From Panagrolaimus kolymaensis (lineage: Eukaryota > Nematoda > Chromadorea > Rhabditida > Panagrolaimidae), in contig JAJQJQ010000012.1 of assembly GCA_028622995.1 (NCBI GenBank), forward strand, positions 4,712,001 through 4,776,000: a stretch of DNA of 64,000 nucleotides. The letters run 5' to 3'. Under the pieces are notes generated by a model. That model did not search any database and was not told the DNA's origin. It saw only the letters and a list, made by a program, of their open reading frames with translations. A program made the translations under genes and the position numbers. Shown piece by piece: positions 45,439-55,854 of this stretch. Position 1 is the first letter of the stretch. Every line of letters begins with the position of its first letter.

Positions 45439-46373
45439 TCATCCAATCATAGTAGGATTAAGTCTATTTCGAGAAAGTCGCTCCATAATTTTATCTTTAT
45501 CAACCAAGAATAGATTAACATTGGGAACGACATGACCATAATGCATATGTCGATCTGCCATGAAATTCAAATATTTAAATACTGCGGGGAATCGTTCATG
45601 AGGATCAGAAAGGGTAAGAGGAAAATCAAGGAAGCCATTGGCAATACCATTACCGCCACCTTTAACCATGAAACGTCCATCCAAATCAAAAAGTTCATTT
45701 ACACCGGGAATGGGAAGATCCATATGACCGGAGACTTCACGAATTTTGCTTAAATCATATTCAGCACCCACGGATAAACCAGTGAGAAAAGGTTGATGTC
45801 CACCATCATTGCGTTCCATTGGAGCATCAGCATACTCATCAAAATTTTTACGAACTTTTAAATTGTAATTATTTACACCCTAAACATTGCATAAAAAACT
45901 GGAGCTAACTTAATGCCTCAAAAAGTGTTATGGAAGCTTACATTAACCGCAAATCCAGCACCCCATGAATCAACCAAATCTTCGGTGTATACTGCTGAAA
46001 CAGCTTGAGTGAAAGGATTGAATGCACTTCTGCAAAATGAATATTTTTCATATTTTAGTTAAACTCTAAGAATTTGTTTTACCTTCCAGTAAAGATTGCA
46101 GTTTGACCAGGTAAATGCATATCAGGAACAGTTTGGGGACGAGTACCGGATTTATCACCGGCTATATATAAATTAGGAAAGAATGGCCCTGATCTTTCAT
46201 CCGTCATTCCCGTGGGTAATTGTAATAATCCCAAACCTCTTGGACGATTACGATATTGACCTAAAAAAAGTTTCATGGATAAAAAAAACAAAATACTTTT
46301 ATCTTTATCCATCGTTACCGTAGCCATAATCAATAAAATTTAGCACAAATACAAAAATACTTAACTTTAACAT
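45439..46373 (-). CDS. Secreted protein, nematode-type, unknown function
   Basis: Four exons (46373-46319, 46260-46083, 46029-45942, 45879-45439) give 253 residues. The start at 46373 yields a signal-like MLKLSIFVFVLNFIDYGYGQ, and the 58-base intron 46261-46318 then brings in QYRNRPRGLG in frame. The alternative start at 46327 needs that intron retained and gives no signal peptide. The mature part has a Gly/Pro-rich N-terminus, then DKSGTRPQTVPDMHLPGQ, WGAGFAVNV, DLPIPGVNELFDLDGRFMVKGGGNG and HYGHVVPNVNLF. No cysteine-rich or catalytic motif is recognisable. Function unknown. Confidence 0.72.
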
Positions 46374-47211
46374 ATTTTTTTAAAACAGATAAAATAAACA
46401 GAGATAATTTCACTTTTTGAAGCAGAAGAAAAAAATGGATTGATCCTTTTAATCCTATTTTAATTAGAAAAGGAAAGTGATGTAACGACTTTACACCTGA
46501 GAAGAAGAAAAAATAGTGAAAGTTTTCAATGATAAATGATTTGACATAGTTTTCCAAGAATATCATCATCCGTAATTAAAGTTAAAAAAAATAAAAAACT
46601 TGAAGTCTAAAGACAAATGAAAATGAAAGAAAGAAGCATGGAACCTTTTTTTTAGAAGATTCAATTCATCATTAAAAAAATTTATTTGGTCTAATTTAGC
46701 CTTATCCAATCTTGGCAGGCATTTGACAATTGTTTTTTGAAGTTCATCAAACAGACTAGAGATAAAGTTTTTAATATGCAAAGACTAAGACATTTCTTGT
46801 TACTTATCAAAAGCTTTATATTTTCAATTTTTGAGCTTTAATTAAAGAAACTCAAGCAAAAGAAAAAAAATTCAGCGTTTATGAGTTTTGCAAAAACGAA
46901 ACAAAAACTTTAAGGATTATTTTTATCGCATTGGTTTACTTCTTTTCCATATATGAGTTTTTTATTTGGCATTTTTTGTTTGTGGTGGAAAAGCTTTAAA
47001 AAATAACTTTTCTTAATTTCTGAGAAATTTAGTGGTCATCGATCGACAAAGCCTTTTGATTGTAGTTGAATATCAGTTTATTTGTTTAAAAAATGATTTA
47101 CTTTTCACAAGGCTTTAAATTGTTTTATGCTAATTGTTCTTTCAATTTTTATGTTCAAAAATTTTTTCTTTTTCATTTCCAATCTTTTGTATCTTTTCTG
47201 CATCAAAAAAA
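46374..47211. other. Divergent intergenic region
   Basis: Upstream of both the secreted-protein gene (minus) and the MSP gene (plus). Low-complexity AT-rich sequence. Minus-strand ORFs 46330-46569 and 46566-46781 are not supported. Confidence 0.5.
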
Positions 47212-47858
47212 ATGCCGGGAGCTCTAGTTTCATCGCCATCATCATCAGGTTCTGTTTCAGGAGCATCTTTAACCGGGTTAATTGAAAAAGAATCATACAT
47301 TGGACGAACACCTGAATTTGAACTTCTTCCATCACCAAAGTAAGTCATTTTTGCTTTAACTCTAACTTTTTTGTTTTGTTTTTTAGATGGACAATTTTTG
47401 ATGGATCTGATGGATATCGTCGACCTCAAATTGCTTTAATCAAACTTTTCAATCGTGATAATGAACGCGTATTATTTCGTTTACGTGGACGTGATCGTGC
47501 TGTAATGCTTTTTTCAAATTCATATGGAGTTATTGAACCTAAATCATCAACGGAAGTTACATTTGTGATTACACCTGCAGAAAATTGGCATCGAGATCCA
47601 AATGATTTTGCTGGACGTCGAATTCGTGTGGTTGCTGAAAATTTATTATTTCCAAATGGTTTCGCTTCAATTCCAACAACTCAAAAACAAATTAATATTA
47701 TTGGAAAGAAAATATTTGCTACAACACTCACCAATGCTCCATTAACTCGAGCTTATACCAAATTTAATCTTCTTCTTCCACGTGTTCCTGATGATTGGGC
47801 TCTTGTTGAACTTAATTCAGCTCCTAAAAATACTGCTACTCCAGCATCCACTGTTTGA
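47212..47858 (+). CDS. MSP-domain protein
   Basis: Two exons (47212-47339 and 47387-47858) give 199 residues. A Ser-rich lead (MPGALVSSPSSSGSVSGAS) precedes a major sperm protein-type immunoglobulin-like beta sandwich: LIKLFNRDNERVLFRLRGRD, then VMLFSNSYGVIEPKSSTEVTFVI, the usual PxxGxIxPxxxxxI strand order. A Pro/Thr tail follows. MSP domains in nematodes serve sperm cytoskeleton polymerisation or, in VAP-like forms, FFAT binding. No transmembrane anchor is seen here, which argues against VAP. The in-frame upstream ATG at 47134 would add a hydrophobic stretch that looks like untranslated leader. Confidence 0.8.
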
Positions 47859-48370
47859 ATCCTTTGGTTTATTGTAATTGTAATAGTATGTATATGTATG
47901 ATTGAATAAAATTGCTTAATCATTGTTTTTCCTTCCTAGTAATTTTGATTGTGTGTGGAAGCCTGGAAATCTTTCATGGGAAAATTCAATAAAAATGAAA
48001 AAATTAGCATACATATAAAAATGAATGAAAGTTAAATTTTTTTTCACAAGCGTAATGGAATGAATTTATTATAATTTGCATACCCAAAATTTAATAAAAA
48101 CAAAACTTGACAAGCATTCAAATAAATTTAGCAAGCTTGCTCGCAAACGGTGACCTTGAAGCTCTATTGCTAATAGCTCACAGCAAAAACCTGATTTTGC
48201 TATCAAACGAAATTTTGTTTTTAAAGGTAACTTGGGCCTCAAACCATTCATACCTTGGGATTACTTTGGTGATTTCAAGCCATACCTTACGATTACTTTG
48301 GTGATCTTAAGCATTAACTCTTTCGGGAGAACTACTTTTATTTATTTTATATCTTACTATTCTTATATAA
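47859..48370. other. 3' flank of MSP gene and probable Helitron 5' region
   Basis: AATAAA near 47906 serves the MSP transcript. At 48244-48300 a phrase CCATACCTT...GATTACTTTGGTGAT occurs twice in direct orientation. A Helitron 5' TC terminus should lie in this stretch, but I cannot pick it. Confidence 0.45.
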
Positions 48371-51300
48371 TTGTGCATAATGCCAAGGCAAGCCATTAAA
48401 AGAACTGCTTCGCAAGAAGCTGTCCATCAAGCAGAGCTAAAAAGGCGGAAATCAGAACGTAATAAAAATCGTACATCAAATATGTCAGATGACCAAAAAC
48501 AAACCGAAAATAAAAAGAAACGCAATCATATGCAAAATAGAAGATCAACATTATCTGAAGTTGAAATAATTGAAAGAAACGAACAAAATAAAACATCCAT
48601 GAGGAATAAACGTCGGCAGCAAAACCAAATAACAGCTGGAGGTAAAGAAATTGATGATAATATTCAACAACATTATCTTGGGCCAATGAATTTGCAATGT
48701 ACCCATTGTAGTTCAAAACACTTTGAAAGCGAAAAAGTTAGCAACAAAGATTTATCATTCAGTTTATGTTGTCAACATGGAAGTAGCTTAAGTTTATCCG
48801 CTGAACTACCTTATCCTGAAGAAGTCAAAAAACTTTTCGATATTAAAGAATTCAGGGACAATATTCGATATTATAATAGTGCCCATGCATTTGCTTCATT
48901 TAATGCAGATATTGTAAAGTTTGGAATTAATCGACCAGGACCTTATTCTTTCGTTGTTCAAGGACAAGTTTACAATCAAATTAACACAGCCCTAAGAAAT
49001 GCAGAAAATGAAACTAAATCATATGGCCAATTATATTTTACTGATCCACTTGAAGCAGCAGAAACACGTATGCAATCATTTTCAAAACTCAAACCCGAAA
49101 TAACAAAAACTTTGTCTGTAACTTTGAGTCAAATAAACTGTCACGCGCAAGCTTATAAAATGATGCACGAACAATATCAAATGCAACAAACTTTAGCAGC
49201 TCAAAATGGAACTCCACCATTAAATTTATCAATGCATTTTAGTCTTAAAAAAGGTGTCGATCCACGACGATTTAATTTACAAACATCAAATGAAGTCGCT
49301 GCTGTTTTTGCAACAACTGATGACGGTGAAGTTCCCGATTCATACGTTACTATTTACGATAAAGAAGGTCGACATTTAAAAACTGTCAATGCATTAGATA
49401 AAAATGTTGAACCATGGCTTTATCCTATTTTCTTTCCACATGGACAACCAATTTGGCATCACGAAATGAAAAAACTTTTTAGTAAGAAAAATGAAGGCTT
49501 AACACGCGGTGCTTACGCTAAATTTAAAATATCTATCCGGGATGGTGAATTCAATGCTATTTTACATGGTGGTCGACTCTTTCAACAATGGTTAGTGGAC
49601 ACAGCTTTAAAAATTATCAAAGAGCGAGTTGAATACCTTCGAAAAAATCAAAATAAAATTTATCGTGATAGTTACGCCAATATTGATGCATTCATGAAAA
49701 AACACCAAATTGATAATAATGCAAGCTCCGTTGGAACTAAAATAATTTTGCCATCCACTCATACAGGATCTCCCCGCTATATGGAACAAGTCTATCAGGA
49801 TGCAATGGCAATTGTGAGACGACTAGGAAAACCCGATTTATTTGTAACAATGACTTGCAATCCGAACTGGCCAGAAATTGTTGAAAATCTTTTCCCAGGA
49901 CAAACACCTGCTGATCGACCAGATTTGATTGCAAGAGTCTTCAAACAAAAGTTAAACTTCGTTGTTGATTTGATTGAGAAAAAAGGATATTTCGGTAATT
50001 GCAAAGCATATGTTTATACAATTGAATTTCAAAAAAGAGGTCTTCCTCATGCTCATCTTTTAGTTACATTAGAAGGTGATTATAAAATGCGAACTGCTGA
50101 AGTCATTGATCGTTATATCAGCGCCCAATTGCCAGATCCCGAAAAATTTCCTAATTTGTTCAAATTTGTTTCAACTCATATGATTCATGGACCTTGCGGT
50201 TTTCGATGCGAAAAAGATGGCAAATGTTCTAAAGGTTTCCCTAAAAATTTCCAAGAAGAAACAACTCTTGATGAAGATGCTTATCCTACATATGCAAGAC
50301 CTGATAATGGAAGATCATTTACAAAAAATTCTGGATTTGTCGTCGATAATCAATACGTTGTTCCTCATTGCCCTAATCTCTTACTTTTAATGAATTGTCA
50401 TATTAACGTCGAAGTTGTTTCATCCATTAAAGCAGTAAAATATTTGTATAAATACATTTTTAAAGGTCATGATGCAGCAGCTATAAAAATTGTTGACGGT
50501 GTTGTCCAATATGACGAATGTGAATCATTTTTAAATAGCCGATATATGGGAACAGCCGAAGCATCTTGGAGAATTTTTAAATTTGAATTGCATGGTAAAA
50601 GTCACTCAATCACCCGATTGCCACTTCATTTACGAAACGAACAATCAGTAAATTTCATTGATGCCGAAAACATTGACGGAATACAAGCAGCCTTAGATAA
50701 AAATACAATGTTAATGGATTACTTTGAACTGAATAAACGGGATCTTAAAGCAAGGGACTATTTTTATGGCGAAATACCAGAAAAATTCACTTGGGGTAAA
50801 AATGCAGCCACAAATAAATTTCAATGGAATACACGTAAAGCATCTTTTAATAACCTCGGCAGAATGTATACTGTAAGCCCAACAAATCAAGAATTATTTC
50901 ACCTTCGAATTCTTTTAAATCATGTTAAAGGTGCAACAAGTTTCGATGAATTGAAAACTGTTGATGAAAAAATTTGTCAAACTTTCACTGAAGCTTGCTT
51001 GGAATTGGGTTTGGTTGAAGATGACAAAGAATGGTACCGCGTTCTTGCCGAAGCTCGGGTTTCATTATTGCCATACCAAATTCGTTCATTATTTATTCGT
51101 CTTTTAATCCATTGCTCACCTTTAGCTCCACAAGATCTTTGGGAAGAGTTTAAAGAGGACATGGCTGAAGATTTTGCAATATCAATGCCAATGGAAATTG
51201 CTATCCAAAAAGCTTATCGAGAGATTGCCAGATTATTAGAAAATGAAGATAAATCAATAGCCAATTTCCCAACAATGAACCAAAATCTTACTTTTGATGA

Positions 51301-52723
51301 AGAATATGACCGCTATGACTCTTCGTTTGATCAAGCTATCGGTGAACAAATGTTTGCTACAATGAACGACAAACAAAAAGAAATCGTTAATAAAGTTTTA
51401 AATGCAAGCGAAAATTTTAATGAAACTTCCCAAAAACTTTATTATATTGATGGTCCTGGAGGATCTGGCAAAACATACGTTTACAAAGCATTATGGCATT
51501 TGTTACGAGTAAAAGGTAAAAAGGTACAAACCATAGCTTTTACTGGCATTGCTGCAATTTTATTACCAGGTGGAAAAACTATCCATAAAACAATAGGACT
51601 ACCGGTTCCACTCTATTCGGATTCAAATTCAATTTTAACGCCCAAAACAAAACAAGCCGAAAATTTAAAAAATACTGACGTTTTCATTTGTGATGAAACA
51701 CCAATGGCACCTCGATATGCTTTAGAAATCATGGATCGAACATTGCGAGATTTTACCAAAATTGACGAACCATTTGGTGGTAAAATTGTTATATTTGGTG
51801 GTGATTTTCGTCAATTATTACCGGTTAGAAAAAATGGGACAAGATCCGAATGTGTAAATTTATCAATAAAATTCAGCGACCTTTGGAAAAAATTTGAAGA
51901 ATTTAAATTAGATCAAAACATGCGTGCTGATCCAGAGGAAATTGATTTTGCAAACTATTTGTTAAAAATTGGTGAAGGTAAAATTAACGATGAAAATGAC
52001 AACTTTGAAATTCCAACCGATTTTATAACTGAAAACAATTTAGTCGAAGAGGTTTATGGTACTTTAATTAGGCAAAACCGTTTTAAAGATGTTTCAAATT
52101 CAGCTATTCTTTCTGCAAGAAATGCAGATGTTGACGAATTAAATAATGAAGTAGTTGCCATGTTATCTGCAGATGGCGAAAAAAATTATAGTAGCATCGA
52201 TTCGGCAATCGAAGGTGAAGCTTTGCAAGAACTTTTAACCCAAGAATACCTTAACAGTCTAAATCCTCCATCATTACCACCTCATGAACTGCGTTTACGA
52301 AAAAATACAGTAATTATGCTCATTCGAAATCTCAGTCAAACTGAAGGATTATGCAACGGAACAAGACTATTAGTTATTGGCTTAATGAACAACACTTTGC
52401 AATGTAAAATTTTAACTGGGGATAAAAAAGGCGATGTTGTTATGATTCATCGAATCTTGCTATATAACGAAGAAAATTATCCATTCACATTGGCACGAAG
52501 ACAATTTCCAGTGAAAATAGCATTTGCCATGACCATCAATAAAAGCCAAGGCCAAACATTTGAAATTGTTGGAATTGATTTGCGTAAAGATGTTTTTAAC
52601 CATGGACAAATGTATGTGGCATGTTCACGAGTAAAAAGGTGGTCTGCATTAAAAATATATTTTGGACAACAGCGAATGAATAATAAAGTTAAAAATTATG
52701 TTTACAAGGAAATAATTAATTAG
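48371..52723 (+). CDS. Helitron Rep/helicase, intact 1450-residue ORF
   Basis: Replication protein that nicks and unwinds the element for rolling-circle transposition. One uninterrupted frame of 1450 codons. The N-terminus has a basic region and a CTHC...CCQHG zinc-type motif (about residues 110-135). The HUH endonuclease has MTCNPNWPEI, QKRGLPHAHLLVTL (the HxH metal site in PHAHLL) and KYLYKYIFKGHD with paired catalytic tyrosines. The Pif1-like SF1 helicase follows, with GPGGSGKTYVYKAL (Walker A, about 1030), CDETPMAPRYALE (Walker B), GGDFRQLLPV and NKSQGQTFEIVGIDL, ending in CSRV. No stops or frameshifts. A second ATG at 48380 is equally plausible as the start. Confidence 0.96.
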   Translation: MCIMPRQAIKRTASQEAVHQAELKRRKSERNKNRTSNMSDDQKQTENKKKRNHMQNRRSTLSEVEIIERNEQNKTSMRNKRRQQNQITAGGKEIDDNIQQHYLGPMNLQCTHCSSKHFESEKVSNKDLSFSLCCQHGSSLSLSAELPYPEEVKKLFDIKEFRDNIRYYNSAHAFASFNADIVKFGINRPGPYSFVVQGQVYNQINTALRNAENETKSYGQLYFTDPLEAAETRMQSFSKLKPEITKTLSVTLSQINCHAQAYKMMHEQYQMQQTLAAQNGTPPLNLSMHFSLKKGVDPRRFNLQTSNEVAAVFATTDDGEVPDSYVTIYDKEGRHLKTVNALDKNVEPWLYPIFFPHGQPIWHHEMKKLFSKKNEGLTRGAYAKFKISIRDGEFNAILHGGRLFQQWLVDTALKIIKERVEYLRKNQNKIYRDSYANIDAFMKKHQIDNNASSVGTKIILPSTHTGSPRYMEQVYQDAMAIVRRLGKPDLFVTMTCNPNWPEIVENLFPGQTPADRPDLIARVFKQKLNFVVDLIEKKGYFGNCKAYVYTIEFQKRGLPHAHLLVTLEGDYKMRTAEVIDRYISAQLPDPEKFPNLFKFVSTHMIHGPCGFRCEKDGKCSKGFPKNFQEETTLDEDAYPTYARPDNGRSFTKNSGFVVDNQYVVPHCPNLLLLMNCHINVEVVSSIKAVKYLYKYIFKGHDAAAIKIVDGVVQYDECESFLNSRYMGTAEASWRIFKFELHGKSHSITRLPLHLRNEQSVNFIDAENIDGIQAALDKNTMLMDYFELNKRDLKARDYFYGEIPEKFTWGKNAATNKFQWNTRKASFNNLGRMYTVSPTNQELFHLRILLNHVKGATSFDELKTVDEKICQTFTEACLELGLVEDDKEWYRVLAEARVSLLPYQIRSLFIRLLIHCSPLAPQDLWEEFKEDMAEDFAISMPMEIAIQKAYREIARLLENEDKSIANFPTMNQNLTFDEEYDRYDSSFDQAIGEQMFATMNDKQKEIVNKVLNASENFNETSQKLYYIDGPGGSGKTYVYKALWHLLRVKGKKVQTIAFTGIAAILLPGGKTIHKTIGLPVPLYSDSNSILTPKTKQAENLKNTDVFICDETPMAPRYALEIMDRTLRDFTKIDEPFGGKIVIFGGDFRQLLPVRKNGTRSECVNLSIKFSDLWKKFEEFKLDQNMRADPEEIDFANYLLKIGEGKINDENDNFEIPTDFITENNLVEEVYGTLIRQNRFKDVSNSAILSARNADVDELNNEVVAMLSADGEKNYSSIDSAIEGEALQELLTQEYLNSLNPPSLPPHELRLRKNTVIMLIRNLSQTEGLCNGTRLLVIGLMNNTLQCKILTGDKKGDVVMIHRILLYNEENYPFTLARRQFPVKIAFAMTINKSQGQTFEIVGIDLRKDVFNHGQMYVACSRVKRWSALKIYFGQQRMNNKVKNYVYKEIIN

Positions 52724-53552
52724 GAGATAAAGCGGCGTAAAAAAGATCTGGTGGCAAATTTTTAGTTTATAAAATACGTGGCAAATTATTTATACTTAAC
52801 CGATTTCTTAATTGACTAACTCTTCGGAGGATCTATTTTAAACCACCTTTATGGTGGTCCCCTACTGCGGGGTATGCAGCATTTTGGAGTTGGGTGAGGT
52901 TGGAGCAGGAGGTAAGTCTTTTATTTTTATTTTATTTATTCTCTTTTTTTATTTCAGATTTGAGCAAATACCAAGCAGCATCTTTATTCTAACAAAATAT
53001 TCATTCATTCAACTTTATAAGAAGCAGCCATTCTGATCAACAGTAAGTTTTTTTAGATATTATATTTTGTTATTTTCTTTGTTTTTAGGACATTCTTTTC
53101 ATTGTTGCTCGCTTATTTCAAATACATAATATGCTTCATCATCTCAAAATTATATTATGATCTCAATGCATGAACGAAAATTTCAATTCAAAATTTATTA
53201 TGCTGGCTTATCACTTTCTACGCTGTAGCAATTCTGGTGAAACTGTTAGTTTATTATTATTATTATTATTAAAAATTATGTTTTGTTTTTAGTCTGTTTT
53301 TCGCTATTTCTCAAATAGAATTGCTTCATCTTGAATCATCATTAAATATTCTTTTCAACTCTTAATGTTATCTTCAACTATATCAACTCCAAAACTTCTC
53401 TCAACTTTAAACAAGAAACTCTATAATTTCTCTCAACTTTGTATTGCAAATTTTCTTTTTTTATTGTATGTAATATGTTTGTAATAAAATTCAAAAAATA
53501 AAAATTAGTAATATAATAGACATGGCGGCGCGGGTCTCCGCTTTATGCCTAG
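52724..53552 (+). ncRNA. Intron-bearing non-coding tail of the Helitron
   Basis: After the ORF, donor/acceptor pairs occur at about 52911-52957 (GTAAGTC...TTTCAG), 53041-53089 (GTAAGTT...TTTTTAG) and 53243-53291 (GTTAGTT...TTTTTAG), followed by AATAAAATTC near 53482. No open frame spans the exons. It could be a spliced 3' UTR of the Helitron transcript or a captured host gene fragment. Two small hairpins lie at 52842-52873 (CCACC/GGTGG and CCCC/GGGG). Confidence 0.45.
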
Positions 53553-53689
53553 TGTTAATGTAATATAACTGTTGTAAAAAACCAGATGGATCCACATTAG
53601 ATTAAGGGAGATAAAATTGGCATATAACATAAAAATAGACACAATTCTCTTTATTTTGATATTAAACTTCCATAGGGAGAATTATAAAA

Positions 53690-53706
53690 GGGGCGCTACG
53701 CGCCCC
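53690..53706 (+). repeat. GC-rich hairpin, stem GGGGCGC, loop TAC
   Basis: A perfect 7-bp stem with a 3-base loop in AT-rich DNA. Followed by non-coding sequence, so it is not a codon feature. One of several similar structures in the window. Confidence 0.85.
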
Positions 53707-53849
53707 TCGATGTGGTGATGTTGATCAATAAAAATCCACCAATGCCTTCTCATAAATCCACCAAAATTAGTAAAAACATTCTTCGATACACTTAAAAATA
53801 TACACCTATCGTATTTAATTGATCCTCTTAAAATTTTAAATAAGTTTAA

Positions 53850-54082
53850 AGGAACATAGGTTTTTGATGCCTTTTTGAAAAATTTCGATGACACGCAAAC
53901 GAAAGTTGAAAAAATCGATACTGGGGCAGCGCGGGAAATTCAAAAAACTTTTTCCGTGCAACCTTTTTCATGAGCGTGTAATTTTTTTTTGAATTTGCCG
54001 CTCTGCCCCAGACTCATTTTTTCTAACTTTCGCTTGTGTGTCATCGAAATTTTTCAAAAAGGCATCAAAAACCTATGTTCCT
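53850..54082. mobile_element. Foldback element with ~100-bp inverted repeats and TTAA flanks
   Basis: Inverted arms start AGGAACATAGGTTTTTGATG and share GCCTTTTTGAAAAATTTCG and a GGGGCAG core. TTAA flanks both ends (53846-53849 and 54083-54086). TTAA suggests piggyBac-type mobilisation, but the termini do not start CCC, so the class is open. About 233 bp, no coding capacity. Confidence 0.8.
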
Positions 54083-54329
54083 TTAATGGCTTTGACTTTA
54101 TCGGGTTTTGAAAAACTTTGAAGGTTTTTGATACACATTTTAAAAGTTTGTGAGTCTTTTTCAAAAAACATTCGTAAATCATATTCCCATAGATACACGA
54201 TTAAAAATACGCATTTCATGCAATAATTTGCTAATTTATGTAAACTTTCATGATAAATTTGCATAATTAAACATCCCAAAAATAATTAGTTCCTTGTTTA
54301 AAATGATTCACAAAAGAAACATCATTAAT

Positions 54330-54910
54330 TTGATTCAAAAAAGGCAAAAAAATCCACAATTAATGCAAAATTTTCAATAATTATGTATTTTAATAATCCC
54401 AATAATTTGCATTAATTATTTTAAAAATATTCCCCTCCATTTTATAGTTAAACATATTCATAATTTTTTATATCACCTCCAAGGATTCGAACTTTTTTCC
54501 ATGCGCAAGTCGAACGCCTTCATCACCAAGCAAAATCGGCAAAGGAAGGCAAAATGCATGTTGCGAAAAATTTTTGAACGAAAGTTTTGAAAAAATTTTT
54601 ACACTCCAAAAATGAATTCAGAGAAGATTTAGAAATTCCCGGATCCTTTAATTGACAATGTAAAAGGAAAATCATGTTCGTCAATTTATGCAATTTTGTG
54701 TACATAAATTTTATAGTTAAACATTTAATTGGAAAAAAAGTTTTAGTCAAAATACATGAAAAAACGTACTATTAACTAATGTAAAGGTTGAAAGACATAA
54801 AATAATCATTTTTAACCCTTATAAATGGTATTAGAACATATAAATATATAAACTTTTCGAATAATGAAGGAAGGGAAGCACCCCCTTGGATTTCTATGTA
54901 ATGGGAATAT
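54330..54910 (+). repeat. Diverged direct repeat, copy 1
   Basis: Alignable with 55855-56420: both carry TTTTATAGTTAAACATATTCA, a CACTTCC/CACCTCC AAGGA[AT]TCGAACTTTTTTCC line, GGTATTAGAACATATAAA and a final CACCC block. Heavily diverged, so an old duplication or repeat family. Confidence 0.8.
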
Positions 54911-54959
54911 TGTAATTATTCAAGGTATATTGCGCAAAAGAAAACCCATACAAAATTCT

Positions 54960-55540
54960 TAGACTAAAGGAAAATTAAGCAAAAAACCAAAAATGTAAAA
55001 TAAAATGACTGAAAGTGAAGCAACCGCCGCCGCAGCATTGATAGAAATCGATAATAACTAAATTAAAAAAATCGTCGGTAAGCTGGCAGCATTGCGAAAA
55101 AAAGGAAAGACGATAGAAGCAAAAAGAATATTCTTCTTTTTTTTCGCGCCATAAATTAGTCATAAATTTCAAAGATTTTTTAAATAATTGTTGAAGTTAA
55201 TAAGTATTTGAGATATTTTTAAGAATATTTGAAATATGCAAAAAAGGAAGAAGCATAAAAGAGAAATAAAAACATGATATTTTTTGTATTTTTATTTGTA
55301 AATTATTTCAATCTTTATGAGAAATAGAGAAAACTTAAGATCCAAAAAAATTTTTAGATTAGAGGGAAAAAAAATTAAATCAAAAAACCGAATATGTAAA
55401 ATATAATGCCTGATTGAAAATGAAGCAACCACCGCCAAAATTTAAGGAATCAATAAAATAAAATATATAAAAAAATCGTCGGCTAGCTGGTTGCAATGCG
55501 CAAAAAAAGAGAAAGAAGAAAATAATCGGGCATTTTTTGT
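54960..55540 (+). repeat. Two diverged ~190-bp direct copies, ~385 bp apart
   Basis: 54960-55150 and 55350-55540 share AAACC[AG]AA[AT]ATGTAAAAT, GAAGCAACC[AG]CCGCC, AAAAAATCGTCGG[TC]AGCTGG and a GAAAGA-rich end. No frame is conserved. Confidence 0.75.
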
Positions 55541-55673
55541 GTTTATAGCAAAACAGAAGAAAAAAGTAAGAGAGAAAAAAGCGCGCAATGCTTCATTCTT
55601 TTTGAAAACAAAAAAAATGATGCAATATTTTAGAAAGAGAAAAAAAAGGTGAAAAAAATATATCGTTAGCGAA

Positions 55674-55700
55674 AGCAACCGCCGCCTTCGGCGGCGGTTG
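55674..55700 (+). repeat. 12-bp-stem GC-rich hairpin, loop TTC
   Basis: GCAACCGCCGCC, loop TTC, then GGCGGCGGTTGC, a perfect palindrome with three unpaired bases. Strikingly GC-rich against its surroundings. Confidence 0.9.
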
Positions 55701-55854
55701 CTGTCGCCTAAAAGTAAAAGAAACTAAGCAGAGATTTAATTTTTTTATAAGAAAAAAAGAAACTTTCGTGGTTTCAAAAACAGCATATCAATAATGGCCT
55801 AAAAAATATTTAAAACATTCTAAAAATGATTCAAATAAGAATCATAATTGAATG

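Larger units (their letters stand above)
48371..53552 (+). mobile_element. Autonomous Helitron (5' end undefined)
   Basis: Rolling-circle transposon with a complete Rep/helicase gene. The likely 3' end is CTAG at 53549-53552, followed by T, after GCGGGTCTCCGCTTTATGC with a short GCGG/CCGC hairpin, as Helitrons end CTRR and insert before T. The 830-bp stretch after the ORF contains at least three GT-AG introns and non-coding exons. The 5' terminus lies left of 48371 and is not resolved. Confidence 0.82.

Noticed and set aside
46079..46333. Start of the secreted-protein gene at ATG 46327
   Set aside because: It requires retaining a good 58-base GT...TTTTTTTAG intron and gives no signal peptide. 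ATG 46373 gives both frame and signal peptide.
46330..46569. Minus-strand ORF of 79 codons with hydrophobic runs
   Set aside because: It overlaps the first exon of the secreted-protein gene in another frame and is AT-driven low-complexity sequence.
47134..47211. Upstream in-frame ATG of the MSP gene
   Set aside because: It adds a hydrophobic Phe/Ser-rich stretch that looks like untranslated AT-rich leader. ATG 47212 fits better.
54960..55172. Coding potential of minus-strand ORF in the repeat region
   Set aside because: The frame is not kept in the sister repeat copy at 55350-55540.
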